A DNA stretch of 64,000 nucleotides from Edolisoma coerulescens (Eukaryota > Chordata > Aves > Passeriformes > Campephagidae): the NCBI GenBank assembly GCA_013397115.1, contig VWZW01002764.1:505968-569967 (forward strand), given 5' to 3'. A program made the position numbers and the translations under genes. The notes beneath the pieces were generated by a model, which had not been told where the DNA came from, ran no database searches, and worked only from the letters and a program-made list of their open reading frames with translations. Positions 33,626-47,448 of the stretch are shown here, one piece after another; the first letter of the stretch is position 1, and each line of letters begins with the position of its first letter.

Positions 33626-36600
33626 CCAAGCCCAACATTTTTCATGTGTTCATGTTGTAAAATTTGCCCATTAATTTGGGTGAATCAGGTTTTGCTTCCA
33701 TTTCTAGACAAGTTCGTCTGTTCTCTTTGTACAAACAAGCACTGTTGTGCTCCAGGCATTTTTTGGGGAAAAAAAAAAAAAAAAAGACATTTAGGTTCAG
33801 CTAAGAAATGCCAGAATCCTTGTTTTGTGTAACTCTCCCCAGGCTGAGGCCCAGCCAGGTCCCTGCAGGAGCTGGGATTGGGACCCAGCTGGCACTTTGC
33901 TCAGACTGGCCTCGTTCGTGGTGTGGAGAGCAAACTTGGAAGATGGGTTTGTTCATCTGCTCCATCTTAACAGGAGAATTTAAGGAGAAGAAAAGGCAGG
34001 AGGGTTTCTGAGCTGCAGGTGGAGCAGCAATGGAGGATGTGCAGCCTCTGGGACAGGGCTCTGCTGTGCTCAGCTCTTGTCTCTGCTCGGGGTCCCACTG
34101 AGGGTCCCTCTGTGGCCACTGCTGAGTTCAGCTGTGTCCGGTCTCTGCGAGAGCCTGGTATTTCTCAATGGCAGAGACATAAATCTTCTCCTCCCACATG
34201 TTTTCCTCACAATTATCAATGCTTTTCCTTGAATAAAAGGATTTTTCATGGGAAAACTAGCTTTAAAGTCACAAAAATGTCTGAAAGTGTTCTGGCTGCT
34301 GAGCATCCCCGCTCTGAGGAGGGGAAACACGGCACTGTGCTCCATTTCCAGTTTGGGTTTGGATCATCATATGTTGTTCTTAAGTAGCCATTTACTCTCC
34401 TTCCCATCTCTCTGGCACAGGAGCAACAGAATAAAATATTAAAAGAGGAATGTGATTATAATCCTGTAAAAACTGTCAGAGGAATTTGGCAGTGGTTGCA
34501 GCCTGTGAGTGTAATACATAATATTATATTCATTTTTTAAAATGATTAGATTTCAGGCTGACAGTTTAGATGACAAGTCACCTTAAAAAGATATTATGGA
34601 CGGTGTAAAGACTGTCAGTGTGGTTTTTTCTGTGCTAACTATGGAGTTTTCAAGGTCTGTGCACCCAAAAAAAACCAGAAACCTTTGGCTTTTGGCAAGC
34701 TGCATGTGGAAGCTGAGAGCAATGAGGTCCCTTGTATTAATAATTTGTATTATAATAGCATTGTCACTGCTGGCTCCCAGGCTTTTTTTATCCCTGAGTT
34801 AATGGCAGGGCTGCCTGTCAAAGGGAATTTTTGTTGGAAAAAACTTATTTTTGCTTTTGTTGTCTCTTTGCTCCCACAAAACTGTGTGTGAATGGCGCCA
34901 GTAACTGCAGCTGGGAGAGGCTGGAGATAAGGGCAGAGGAACTGCTCAGCCATGGTATTGAATGTATTGACAGTTTAAATATGGTATTCGGCATGGAAAG
35001 CAGATCCCGGGGGACTGACAGAGTTCCCCATCCCAGAATATCCCAGCTCACAGCAGGAGCTGAAGCTAAAGATGCCAAAACCTCCAGGCAGTGCAGGAAC
35101 GGAGCCGCAGCTTCCCACGTCCTGCTGTAGGCCTGGGATTTTTGGATGAAAGGGAAACCAGAGCTCTTCTGTTTCCTCAAACTGGATAATCACACGGATG
35201 ATCAGAGCCCCATCAGGCCTTGAATAAAACATGGAACAAAGTCGTGATTTCTGCTTTCAAATAATAGATAGTTATATTTAGCTCTTTGTGTCCCCTGTGG
35301 TCCTCGGAGCATCCTTTGGGCAGTGAGATGACAATGAGAGGAGTGGGAGTCTGTTGTGTGCTTTTCTTGGATGAGAAGTTGACTATCATTTGCTGACTTT
35401 TAATGCTCCATGTTGTATATACCTGTTTGGTTGTTTTTAGATCCAACCTGAATAGGATTTGAAATTTTTAGAACTCTGCAATAGGAATTTTTAGTGTCGT
35501 GGGAATATTCCATAATTCCTTCTCTTTATAATGGAAAAAATTATTCCCAGTAGACATGGATTGGGTCGTGATCTGCTTGTAAGTTTTTGGAGGTTGGGCA
35601 TAAAACTCATCTTAGCTGAAAATAAACATCAGCATCAGGAGCTGTATAGTGCAGAAGGATGGGGGAAAGTGTCCTCTTCTGGTTCTGGCATGAGAAAGGA
35701 GAAGAGTTTGGCTGGAGGAGATCCAGAGACTTGTAAGGAAATTGACTGGAAGTCTAGAAATCCCTGGGTTGAATAAATCTGAGCTGTTTGGCTCTAGATG
35801 GGAGAAGAACAAGGTAGGAAATATATCTTCAGGTGCCTAAAGGGAAGGTGGTGGTTGCTCTGTGTGCACACAGTGGGTAGAGCAAGAGGTCACGGTCCTG
35901 AAACTGCAGAGAAAGTAGCTCAGATTAAATATTGGGCAAAATTAGGGCAGTACTTTTCCTGAAAGTAACAACAGTATTTCATGGTCTGAAGAGCTTGTGG
36001 AGCATCAGTTGTTGGAGGTTAAAATGGCTTGGAAATACCTTTCTGATATTTCTTGATGGTCACTGTTGCATGAGGAAAGATGCAGTTTATTCCCCTGCAG
36101 TGGGAGTTGTCTCGCTGCTGTCCTGTGCTCCCTTCCTACACTGCTGGCCTGGAGTGGTGAGGCTGGAGAGGGTTGTTTTTGGTCTAAAATAAGCAAGAGA
36201 TGAGAAATGATGTTCTGTGGCTTAAATTTTCAGGCACTTAGAAAGATTGAAGTGACTAAATGTAATGCAAGTTTGCATGCCTCCCTGCAAAAGCAGATGT
36301 TGCCTAGAAATATTTTATGCTCTTTGGTTCTGAAATTGAATGTTATGGACATTAAATTGTACGACTTGTCTCTCTCAATGGTGCAGCTTTTCCAGGACGC
36401 TGGTTCACTTGAGTTGAAGAGACAGAGAGGGGAGTGAATGATGTTGCCTTTAGTACAGCTATTTCTCTTTAAAGAAATATCAGTCGAGTTCCCAGCTCTG
36501 TAAATACTGGAGAAATAGAAACAGCCACTTTAGAGATCCCGAATGGAAATTTGTCAGTCCTTTAATTGTTCCTTGGGAATGGTAACTTTTTAAAATCAGT

Positions 36601-38920
36601 GTCCCACAAGCAGCAGAGGCTGCAGGGCCGGACAGTCTCTGCTGGGCAGTGTCAGAGGGTTTCACGTGTCTGAGAAGTTTCCTTCAGGTCCATCTGGACA
36701 CCTCAGGAAGGTGCCCATCTCTGCCAAAGCTGGGGTCTTGCAAAGTGCCTTCACAGCTCAGCTATTTCCTAGTTTTAGGAACAGCAAGAAAAGGTGAAGC
36801 CATTCCTCAAAGCATCCCCTTTGGAGACTGGTGGGCAGGGGAATTGTTTTTGTCTTTTTCTGTATCGTTTTTTTCCTCCTCAGCCCAGCCTCTGTCAGAG
36901 AGGTGGGCTTGGGGCTGCTGTGTCTGCTTGTGTGAGTCTCAGGCTGAACCAGGCTTTGCTCTGCAAGGAGGCTTTATTCTGGGACAGCCTAGTTCCTTTT
37001 TCAGTGTGTCAAAAAAAAAATCCCAAAAGAGAGCAAAAAGATCTGTTAAGATCCCAAGAGAGAGCAAAGAGCTGTTAAAAAAGATAGATAAATCTGAAGT
37101 GTGATTGTCAGGTAAAAGGAAAACAGAATATCTCTATTTTTGAGCCTTTGCAGTGGATTTGGCTTTGCAATGTTCAGACCCTCAGTGGATCCCACACAGG
37201 GGTGCTGCCAGGAGGCTGACGTTTCTTTCTCCCTTTTCATGAGCCCACCGGTCCAGCTGGTTCAGACATTGCAGAGTTAAACCTCCAGCTATAGGAGGAT
37301 GGCTTACTCTGTGTGTTGAATTTGGTATTTGGGGAAGTTATTCTCCATTCTGGAACTGTTTGCAGGTTTTGAGCTGCTCAGCAGAGCCTTAGGAAGCCGT
37401 AAGGACGGCAGTGGGATGGTAATGACGGCTGTGGTTCTGGCAGACAGTGCACATAACTGAGACAGAAGGACCTCAGTGTATCTTGGCCGTTGGATGCTGG
37501 GATTTTAATATCTGAAAGAAGTTAGGGAAAAAAGCATGCCTTGGTTGTCCTTGTTGCTGTTCCAGTTTCAGTGATAAGCAGCTGAGCTGTTTGCATGCTC
37601 TGCTCCGAGGAAACCCCAGCCCCTGCCCCCTCGCCCCAGCTCTCTCTGTGTTAGTCTTCTTGAAGCAGCAATTCCAGGGAATTCAAGGAGGAGCTGCCAG
37701 GGTAATCATGGCTCATGGTGCCAAATTTGCAGGGGCTTTACTCCATATTTCAGAACAAGGTTTTGGGACACTCAGATTTATCTTTGCCTCCAGCTTAAGT
37801 TTCTATTTAAGCCACCTTTAATTTCTAGAAGCGCGAAGCTGTTCTGACTGCTGTGGTCGAGGTCACTCTTTAATTTAGGTACTCCAAGGAACGCAAAATC
37901 TTGTTTGTTAAAGTCTTAGGCATATGCTGAATCCCGAAAGGAGCGTGTGAATGATATTAAATGTACCGTGGCAGAGGGAGAGGAGCAGCAGTGTTACAGG
38001 AGGAGGAATGGCAGATAAGCAGTGGGGCCCTGCTGTTATCGCTCTGTTTGGGACGTGCTGGGGTTGTGCAAGTCAATATAGGACATTTACACAAATTGCT
38101 GGACTAAAAACCCACTCCATCAGCAGTCTAGTATTTGTTTCTTATTATATGTTAAATTTTTTCTGGCGTAGCAAAGTTTGTCACCTGTTATGTCAAGGTC
38201 TTGGCATTCAACGCTGGGATCTTTCCAAGTGTGCTGAAACCTAATTGGTTAGGGATAAGCCTTCCCTTCATTTTAGGGGAGGAAAAAAAGAAAAGCGAGG
38301 AAAAAAGAAAAAGCTGTGGCATCTAGCAGGCATTTAAAGCATTTTTTCTTGTTCTCTCAACTCTTGTGATTTGCCAGACTTAGGCCTCCTGTTTTTTTGG
38401 TTTTTTTTTTTCCCTGGTTCTGGGCTTGCTTTTCTTTTCCTGTGATTAAATTGGGAAAATAACATACAGCAGTGATATATAACAAATAACATAGAGCAGC
38501 CAGCACTGTGGGTCTGGGGAAAGCTTTCTCCAAGCAAGGGAGCATTGGGACACCTGAGTGCTTAGAGAGGGAAAACCTTTGTGTCCTTCTACCCTTGTCC
38601 AATTGCTTTGCCTTTTTTTTTTATTATTCTCTTTTTTTTTTTAAATCCTGCTGAGTTTGGTCTGTGCAATTACAGCCAGAGTGGAAATTTCTTGTCTGCA
38701 GGATTCTGGATGGGTTTGGGGAGCCCTTTCCTGAGTTGTAATGCACCTGTGCCAGTTATTTGGTGAAATCTCTCTGTGCCACTTACTTATTTAATCCAAG
38801 AAACTCAACAGTTGTGTGCAAAGCGTGTGGTCAGCAGGATCCAACCTGAGAAGCAGATCAGTGAGGTTGTGGTAGGGAACTGTAGGGACTGGAGCTGGCT
38901 GAAGCACAGGGACACTTCAC
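33626..38920 (+). other. ZHX3: ZHX3 5' intron, segment 2
   Basis: Intronic sequence without a recognised gene, repeat family or RNA gene. It has several short poly-A/poly-T tracts (for example 33771-33785) and A/G-rich runs. Open frames here are all short and unsupported. Confidence 0.55.
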
Positions 38921-39015
38921 AAAATCATAGACTCACAGAATGGTTTGGGTTGGAAGGGACCTTAAAGATCCCATAGTTTCAGCCCTCCTGCCATTGGGCA
39001 AGGGACACTTGGGAC
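38921..39015 (-). mobile_element. CR1 3'-end fragment, antisense
   Basis: Starts AATCATAGACTCACAGAATG and continues GGTTTGGGTTGGAAGGGACC, then TTAAAGATC and GGGCAAGGGACAC. This is the reverse complement of the CR1 3' end typical of birds. It is a short 5'-truncated copy with modest divergence. Confidence 0.9.
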
Positions 39016-42000
39016 ATCCTGCTGGGAGTGGAGGACCTGTCACTGCCTATGCTCGGGCAGGAGCAACAAACAAGCGTAAATTTTCCTTTACTTGGGCAAT
39101 CACAACCTAATTTTCCTGTTTTTCATCCTCGTTACAAGCTCTGGCACACCTTTTTCCAGGGTGACTCTTTGTTTTTCAATATGCTGTTTTCTCCCCTGGT
39201 CTGAACTGAATCCCAGAAATCCACTTGGCTGGTTATCTCTTTAGACAGTAAAGTTTAGAAATTAGGAAATACATGGAGCTGGCTCTGCTGCTTCTCCAGC
39301 AGTGAGGGAACAGGGATTGGATGGCAGCAGGGGGAAATGAAGGGGAGAAAAGAAGGCCACAGCTACGAGCAGAGCTGCAGGTTATATTTAGCTGCTGCTG
39401 TGGTGGTGGCAGTCAGGGTGCTGTGGCTGCTGCTCTAAATATGTTCTGGCCAGTTGAGGTTTCCAGCCCTGTAATGGATCAGGTCCCTGGAGAGCTGGGC
39501 AGCAGTGTCACTGGTTTCCAGCACGCTGCAGCTGGGATTTGCTTTTACCAGGTTGAGGGCTTGGTGATTAATTCAGCAAACTTGGTTAACTTCTGATAAA
39601 TAATGTCTTTACCAATTGAGAGGGGAAAAACCCCCCAAAGATGGGTGCTTCAGTGGGGATGTACTGTGGGAGCATGGCAGGGTGGATGGCATGAGCTGGG
39701 AGACTCCTCGAACTGATCAGTGTTTTATTTTTGCTTTTAGCCTTTGCTGACCAAGGGCTGCCTTCTCCCACAGGGGTGCAGCAGTAATTTTTGGTGTGAT
39801 GTCTTCTCTTCCAGCCCTGAATCCTGGTGCAGCTGAAGCAACTGTGGGCACTTTAAAGATGTGGGTGAGCACGGAAGAGGGGCAGGAGAACGACAGGCTC
39901 AGGACGTGGTCCCTTGTGCAGGTAGGACACTGCTGTCACCTCGGGGCTGAGTGTGATGGGGACCTTTCTGTCCTGTGCAGCCTGGAAAGGGAAATGTGGT
40001 GTATTCCAGTGTATCCCAGGGATCTCTGTGCAGGCTGGTGGAGCCTGATGGCTGAAGGAAGGGATTGTGCAGTGGTTGGCTCTGCTGCCTTGAGAACAGG
40101 GGTTGCTCTGTGGTCAGATCGAGCTTGGCTTATGCTTCCAGGTGCCCCTGAGAAGGGGGCAATTTTTTTTTTTTTTTTGCTTCTGGACATCACTCCTTGA
40201 ACAGAACAGAGTTCAGATAGCCTGTATGTTTGTACTTTTCTCCTGGCTGGGGCTCCTCTATCTGTGTGCTAGTTGCTGATTTACTTCATTTCCATGTAAC
40301 TCAATAAATATCCATCTGTCCCATGGTGTGGATGAGGGGTCAGGAGAGTGATGCTTTTTCCCTTTGGCTTTTGTGGATGGAAGAAGTGTGCTTGGAAATA
40401 ACACTCCAGTTTTCCATTACACCGTTCCAGACTTTTGAAGAAGAAATTGGGTCTCATATTCGAGCCAAGCCATTTTATTTGTACAAAAAGTAAGCTCCAT
40501 GGCTGAACATTAGTGAGCAGACTGGCAGGGAGTTTGTTCACCCAATTCACGGCTGTGTGATAAATGACAGTGTCCCCACGGAAATGGGGATTTTCAAACC
40601 CTAGAGTGGTTTCTACCCAGCCTGTGCTGCATCTGGAGACTGCTTGTTTCTAGACTTTATTAAATAATCAGTGTTGGGAGTACAGTGACTGGACTGATGC
40701 TGTTTGCTGCCGCTTTCCTGACACACTTCCAGTTCTGCAGCCTGTTAAAATGGTAGGAATAAGGCACCCTGCTGAAGCATGTGATGTGCTGGGATCCACG
40801 TGCACCCTCAGCCCCCTGAGAGCTGTCCTCCTTGAAGTTCCCTCCATTAATTGCATCTAGGTGGGTCCTCAATACCTTATGGCACTAATTGTGCAAATGC
40901 AGTGAACATTGTGGGTCTCTGGTTGTCTGGCTGTTACAAACAGAGAATTTTGCAGGAGGAAGAGGGTGAAGCTTTTGTAGTTTCACTCTGCCTTTGTAAA
41001 CAGAGTCAGGGTCTCTTAGGAGGGAAAGTAGGGAGAAGGGAATTAAATTTTCTATCCCTTGGTATCTGCCATGGAAAGACAGCAATAATGGATGTGGATG
41101 GCTTGTGTGGAGGGTCTCGTGAGGGCTAAGAAGGATTCCTTTGTGTTCCATCTGCAGAAAAGGATGTTGTTCATTACTGGAGGGCCAGCACCCCGAGATG
41201 GATTGTGGCCTTGTAGCAAAGTGTGCCATCCTCCCTGCAAGCTCACCGTCCTGTGCTGGCCCATGAAGGCTTTTCAGTATCTTCTCAGGGAGATTTGAGA
41301 ACCAAACTAAGGACTTCTGCTCCAGAACTTGTCCCCTTTCTCTCTACTCCTCCTTTTCCCCCACCCTCCTGTGGTGTCCTCTCCCTCCTATTCATTTGTT
41401 TTTAAAACGATTGTGCCATTGTGTGCATCAATACGCGCATGGCCTGTCTTGTTTTTCTCTTGGCCTGAAAGTGCAAAGCAAATCTGTTTATGGTTTTGGT
41501 GAGCTAATTCTTCCCCACCCTAGATTTTTAAATAGACTCTTTCTTTACCAAGCTTGCAGAGCTCGCAGGATGTATTGAAGTAATGGGAAAAATATGTTAT
41601 GTGTTAACCTTCCTTTTTTGTAAAACTTTATTTACAAGACCCTATTCCTAGCAGTGCATCTGGGAAGTGAATATCTGGATGGTGGAGGAAGTAGAAGACT
41701 TTGAAATAGCAAAATGGGAGTTTAATGCATTCGGGGAGGAAATGTTTTGAGTTTTCCACGTTCAGTGCTTGCATTGTGGAGCAAAGTCTAGTGAGCTGTG
41801 CCCCGTTGTTCCTTTAATTATTTATCTTCTCCTGCAAATCCCAGTTTCTAGGCTTGGCAGTTCCCTGGGCTGTTACCTTCAAACAGGCTCCTCCAAGGCA
41901 GCTGCTGACCCAGACCTTGCAGCTGAAGGTAAGAGCAGCAAGGAATGCTCTTGGCCTGTAAATAGTGCCTTGGATTAAGGGCTTGGTGTGTCACTGGTGT

Positions 42001-42374
42001 GTTGGAAATGTTATTTTTGCCTCTTGATTTCATCCTTCCTGCGAATCAATCTCAGACCTGTCTGTTTAGGTTAACAGCCATCTCTGCATCCTTGTGGGGG
42101 TTGCAGAGCTGCCTGTGCAGCATTTTCACCAGGGTGTTCTGGCTGCTGGAGGCAGAGCTCAGCTCTGCTGTGGGAGCACCAGAGAAGCCCCAGGGACACC
42201 CCTGTCCGTGCTGCCTGGCTGCTGGCTTGCTTCCCAGCCCTTGTGCTGGATCTCTCCTGTAGCCTGCCCTGCCACGGCACCTCCTCACCTCCCACCTGGC
42301 TGTGAGTTATTTCTAGTGAAAACTGTGAGCTGCTTGTGGCTGGCCATGGGGCAGGAGCTCTCTGTGGAGATGTG
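39016..42374 (+). other. ZHX3: ZHX3 5' intron, segment 3
   Basis: Intronic sequence between two CR1 tails. Nothing coding or repetitive was recognised apart from short homopolymer runs. Confidence 0.55.
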
Positions 42375-42482
42375 GGGCTTCGTGCAGCCTGGTGTGGTGG
42401 ATGCTGTCCCTGCCCCTGGCAGCAGGCTGGACTAGATGATCTTTAAGGTCCCTTCCAGTGCAAACTATTCTGTGATTCTATG
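42375..42482 (+). mobile_element. CR1 3'-end fragment, sense
   Basis: Contains GGACTAGATGATCTTTAAGG, TCCCTTCCAGTGCAAACTAT and the terminal TCTGTGATTCTATG, the diagnostic CR1 3' tail. It lies in the opposite orientation to the copy at 38,921. Confidence 0.92.
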
Positions 42483-44615
42483 GCCATTACGTGTGCAAAT
42501 GCACTGCTCCAGCCCCAGCTCTGTAGGGCTTGGCTGAGGCCTCTGGGTACTCCTGTAACATAAATAAGCAGGAGTAGGATTTCAAAGCAAGCAAATTTTT
42601 GACATAGTTGATGTCACACCTCTTCAGCCCTGTGTTTAGGGCCCAAGGATCTGGAGGCCCGCAGCTGCTAGTTTGGTCTTGTTGCTAATAACCCTCTGGA
42701 GGTGTTTCTGCTGAGCTGGTTCTTGCAGAGGGCTGAGGGGTTCACCCTGATCTGCAAGTGTTAGGGAAGACAGGACCTGTGGTGAGTAAAATGTGGTGCT
42801 TTCACAAAACTGGGTGCCCTGCATGAAGCTGCAGCACTGGACGTGCTCCTCGCTGGGTTTGTGGTGTGGAGTGACAGCAAGGACTTCTGGTGAGTAGCCT
42901 TAAAGCAGAATGGACTGGGGCAGGGTTATCCCACTGGTACAGCCCTTCCACCCAGAGCCTCTGCTCTGCCAGTGAAGAACAGGTGGGGAAAAGAGATTTT
43001 GTTTCCTGAGAGGTAAATTTTTCACAAGAGTTTTGTTCACCTGCAAATCTGCGGCAGAGCTCAAAGCAAAGAATTCCCCGCACAAAGGCTTTGCAAAACA
43101 GGATTGTCCTTTATCCGTGGAATTTGGTAGCACGTGGGGTTTCTTTCTGTAACAGAGTCTTAGAAGAGGTGAAGTTCTCTCTCTTTTTTCCTTTTGTTCT
43201 CTGTTTCTGTTAAGCTGGCAGTGTTTGCTCCCTAGGAAGGGGATGGCTGGGGGCTGGCACTGACCAGTGCCCCTCAGTCCCCAGGCAGGTGGCTGTAGCC
43301 CTGAGTGTGGAGCTGTAAAGCCTCTCTTACCTCCCCTTTTCCTATCTCCTCAATCAGTATGTGTAACTGTAAAGTTGCCCAACTTGCAGCTCAGATGGAG
43401 TTTTCCAGATGCCCTTGCATCTTTTTCCCTCATTCCTCCCTTCCTACTCTTACTCCTTACCAACCTCCTTGCTCAAGACATGTGTACAATATCAGTGTGA
43501 CAAATTAAATTGCTTGTACTCAGAAGGATGAGGCCACTGGATGCCTAAATGCTGCATAAACTTCTTGGCTAGCCCCACACTAACAGTTTTTACTCCTGCC
43601 CCTCACATTGTACTTTGTGAAAGGCAAATTCCATCCTGTGAGTCCCTTTCCAAACCTATTGCCCAACACTTCCACTATTTGTCATCAGCTGAAAAGGATC
43701 TGAGCGCTGCAGATATCCACAGATGTGGTTTGATTGTCTGTTATGTTAAAAACCACATCTGTGTATCAGGAGGGTTTGGCTTTGCTGTTCCTCTTTGCAG
43801 GGCTTCTCCCCGTGCTGGAGTTTGGGGGGATTTGGGGTGTGCAGTGGTGCTGCAGTGGCTCTGCTGTTCCTCTGCTGAGGTGAGCAGTGCCCTGGGAAGG
43901 CAGTGGGCTCCAGCAGCAGGAGACCCCCAGGAGCAGGCAGGTTGGATGCTCCGGAGATGCCTTCAACCAGCCCTGTCTGGCAGGGGTGCCCTGAGGCTGT
44001 GGCAGGCTCCAGTGAAGGCTGTGCTGAGAGGGGGATGCTGAGAGGTGCTTGAACAGGTTTTCTTTAGGAAGGGAAAGAACTGTGCCTGTGGCCTGTGAAA
44101 GCCTGGGTAAAGTCCATTCTATTGTTTTGTACCAACACAAACCGGTGGCACTTCAGGTTCAAGGAGAGGCCTGCGGCCAAGGGAGAGGCTTTGGGATGTC
44201 TGGCTGGGAGCTAAGGCTGCAATATTCTGTGTCATCAGAGGTATTTGTGAAAGAAGATGCAAATCCAAGGTGAAATGGTGCGTTCTTACCACCCTTCAAA
44301 CTGTGGACTGGAGGCCACCCTTCAAAACAAAGTGATTCACTGCAGAGGAAAAACAGCTTCTCATTTCCCAGCTTGATCTGGAGCCTTGTAATCACTTTGG
44401 TGGTTCAGCTCTCTGCAGCACTGAGGAGTTGTCTGTTCCAGCACACTGAGCATGCTGCAAGTTTTATTTTATTTCCAAAACAGCCCTTTAAGCATGTTGG
44501 GCTGTAAGGGAAACTTGTAATAATTCCCTCTGCCGGTATAATTCAGTGGAAGTGCAAAATAGGAGCGTGTCTGACTAAAGGTGACCCATTAAAGGGTGAT
44601 TTCTGATAAATAACT
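42483..44615 (+). other. ZHX3: ZHX3 5' intron, segment 4
   Basis: Intronic sequence with no recognised gene or mobile element. Open frames up to 166 aa (43541-44041) show no family resemblance. Confidence 0.55.
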
Positions 44616-44726
44616 AGACTGGGGACTCACAAGTCCTGAGTTCAATTACTGACTTTGCTATAAGCTTCCTGTGACCTTGGGCGAGTTATTTAAAATTGCT
44701 TTGTGCCTCATTTCCCTTTCTGTAAC
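44616..44726 (+). mobile_element. MIR-like (CORE-SINE) fossil
   Basis: Reads GACTGGGGACTCACAAGTCC, then TGAGTTCAATTACTGACTTT, CCTGTGACCTTGGGCGAGTT, ATTTAAAATTGC and TTGTGCCTCATTTCCCTTTC TGTAA. This follows the MIR consensus (TGTGACCTTGGGCAAGTTACTTAA..TGTGCCTCAGTTTCC..TGTAA). It is an ancient SINE predating the mammal-reptile split. Confidence 0.8.
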
Positions 44727-47212
44727 ACACTGGTGACAGCATTTCCCTTCCAGCCAGGAGCTGTGTCAGAGGGAAGGTGTCCATACCCTTTTCTGTAGCT
44801 GCTGCGTGAAGAACCTGGATGGAGTAGGAAGCATGACCATCTCATGGGCCTCTCTTGTGTTTTCCTGGGGAAAACAGAACAGGATGATCCATTTAAAGGG
44901 TTTTACAGGTACCCAGAGAATATGTTCCATGAGGTCCTGGGGCTCCTGGCATAACCGGCAAGGTGGTTGCTCCCTGAGCTGTAAAGTCTTCCTTAGCACT
45001 GCTCTCAGCTCTTCAGCTTTAAATTGATGGCCAGTTTGGGCAGAGCAGTTTCTGGTGCTCCTGTGCTGTCTTTCTGCTTTGGACTCGGGTGGATGCTAAG
45101 GAGAGGTGATGCTTTTGGGGATAAAGATGAGGGCACGTGGCCCTGTTCCCCACGGCAGTGTGTGGCCAGACCTCGGGCAGATCATTTCATCTCTCCCTGC
45201 TTCTTCCCTGTCTGCTCCTTCCCAGTGTCAGGCACTGACCACCCCTTTTACCACTCCCTAAGTGTCAGGAGAAGCTTTCCAGCATCCCTGAAATGTGCTA
45301 AAACCTCGTGGCTGGAACAGCAGACATCTGGGGGGAACAGGGGGCAGGCTGCCTCCTGTGTGGTGCTGTGAAGGCTCCCTGCCATTCCCATGGGATGAGC
45401 CATGGGAAGCCCCCACATGACAGCTGGCCAGGGAGGAGCTGCCTCTGGCTGCCTCTGTCTCAGGTACAGCAGATTGCAGGAGTGATGCTGAGCCTCCTTT
45501 GTCCTGGGGGCACACAGCCCCTCTTCCCTTTGCCAGAGCCCTCTTCCCCTTGCCTGATGGTCCAGGGGTGGATCTGGGAGAGCCACTGGCCCGAGACACC
45601 CACCCTGTGGCACTGAGTGAGCTCCAGCTGGTGTGGGATGCTGTGGTTGGATGGAAATGATCATCTTTGGGATGTGGCAGAAAATCAGGCCTCGTGGTGG
45701 TTGTGGGTGGGAAAATGCTCCTGGGGAGAATCTGACTATCCAGAAATACTAAAAATACTGTTATCTGTATTTCCCTTTGGTCACATAGCTGATCCAGTGG
45801 CTTGTGCAGGCTGTTGAGAACCAGCAGTGTGAATTGTGGCCACTCTTTCATCTTTGGTGTGAATATATCCCATGAAATTTGTATTTCTGTGCAAGAGGCA
45901 CAGCCCAGCAGCTGGAAAAATCCATCCTTTTTGGACAGAAGCTTTGCTTTCATCTTCATCCTGCTCTTCCCAAGAGCCAAAACCCCAAACCCCTTCTCCT
46001 TTAAGGTATCCTGAGTTACTGACTGACCTGCTGGGTGTGATGCTGCAAGGCTGGGCAGCTGGCAGCACGTGGCCTCTAGGGCACAGTAACAGGCTGGGGC
46101 TGCTTCTACACCAGGGATTGTAAATCTCAGGCTACAGCTAGCTCTGGCTGTTCCCTCAGACTCTGCCTGTAACTAGGAGTAAAACTGTCTTGAACAGCAG
46201 TCCTGACACTGGTGAAAGGGAAGAAATTAAATTCTTAATGTACAGGATGTGGTATCTTCAAGCACTTCTGCTGTCTAACCCTCTTGTTTTTCCCTTTCGT
46301 GGTTTGTGTGATCTTCGTGCTCGGCCGACAAACATTTAAGGCTGTGGATTTTTCCCCAAGTTGTGAGACTTTCAGTTGTTCAAGCCACTTTGTGTGTGGG
46401 GGAGGGTGAGCTCCAGACTGGTGTGTGTGGAAGATCACATGGATGTGTGACTTCTAAAAGTCTTCAGGGTTGTCTGTTGGAGGATCTTGGAGCTCTGGGG
46501 AGAGGCTTTGCACATGTCTCTGGGGAAATTCTAAAATGCCACGGAAATAACTACTGACCGAGGAAGGAAGGGATGTGGGGAAGATGCCAGGCAACAAGGA
46601 GGGGGCTGGCAGCAATTTCCCAGTGGAGCTGAACCCTGGTGAATGGTTTCACAACACTGATGTGCTCTGTCCAAGTGACTGTAACCTGAATATCCCACAA
46701 ACAGGGAGGTGCCATCCCGTGGGACCTTGCCAGGATGGCAGCTTGAGTCATTTAAACAGTGAGGGTATCTCCTGCACTAGCAGCTTTTCAGCACTCACCA
46801 GCACTTGCCAGGTGATGATGAGACTTGTGCCCAATTTTAGAAGGGTGGAGAGGATGAAGGGTACGGATAGGAGCAGCTAGCCCTGAATTTTGAGTGCTGC
46901 CCCTGCGATTGCTGATTGCTTTTGATGTGAAAACAGATGGTCCAGAAGAACCCCAGGTGCGGTGGCAGTGTAGCTCTCCAGTGCTTTGGACACTGCTGCA
47001 AACCACTTTCCCAGCTGTCCCTGGAAGGTGTGTGCAGGGTTACAGCAATAATCCATGGAGGGCTCACTGAGGAGCCCTCCTGCTCGCTGCTCTGCCTGGT
47101 CCGGCCCTTTGGGAAGCAGCTCAGGGTGAGGACTCGTGGGACTGACCACAAGGGTGTTGCTCTCATGGGGTTTCTCTGCAGAGCTGCCCTGTCTGCTCCT
47201 GATGAGATCAGG
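44727..47212 (+). other. ZHX3: ZHX3 5' intron, segment 5
   Basis: Intronic sequence. The longest frame (45258-45980, - strand, 240 aa) has no recognisable domain and is treated as chance. No RNA gene seen. Confidence 0.55.
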
Positions 47213-47448
47213 GCTGAGTCCCGCAGGCGGTGAGGGCTGAGTCCCGCAGGCGGTGAGGGCTGAGTCCCGCAGGCGGTGAGGGCTGAGTCCCGCAGGCGGT
47301 GAGGGCTGAGNCTGGGTCCCGCAGGCGGTGAGGGCTGGGTCCCGCAGGCGGTGAGGGCTGGGTCCCGCAGGCGGTGAGGGCTGGGTCCCGCAGGCGGTGA
47401 GGGCTGGGTCCCGCCGGCTGTGAGGGCTGAGTCCCGCAGGCTGTGAGC
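47213..47448. repeat. 23-bp minisatellite, about ten copies in two variant blocks
   Basis: Unit GCTGAGTCCCGCAGGCGGTG AGG. Copies at 47213, 47236, 47259 and 47282 carry GAG. A truncated copy at 47305 meets a single N at 47311. Copies at 47311, 47334, 47357 and 47380 carry GGG; 47403 and 47426 are diverged edge copies. The array keeps frames open on both strands and explains the open frames here. Confidence 0.95.
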
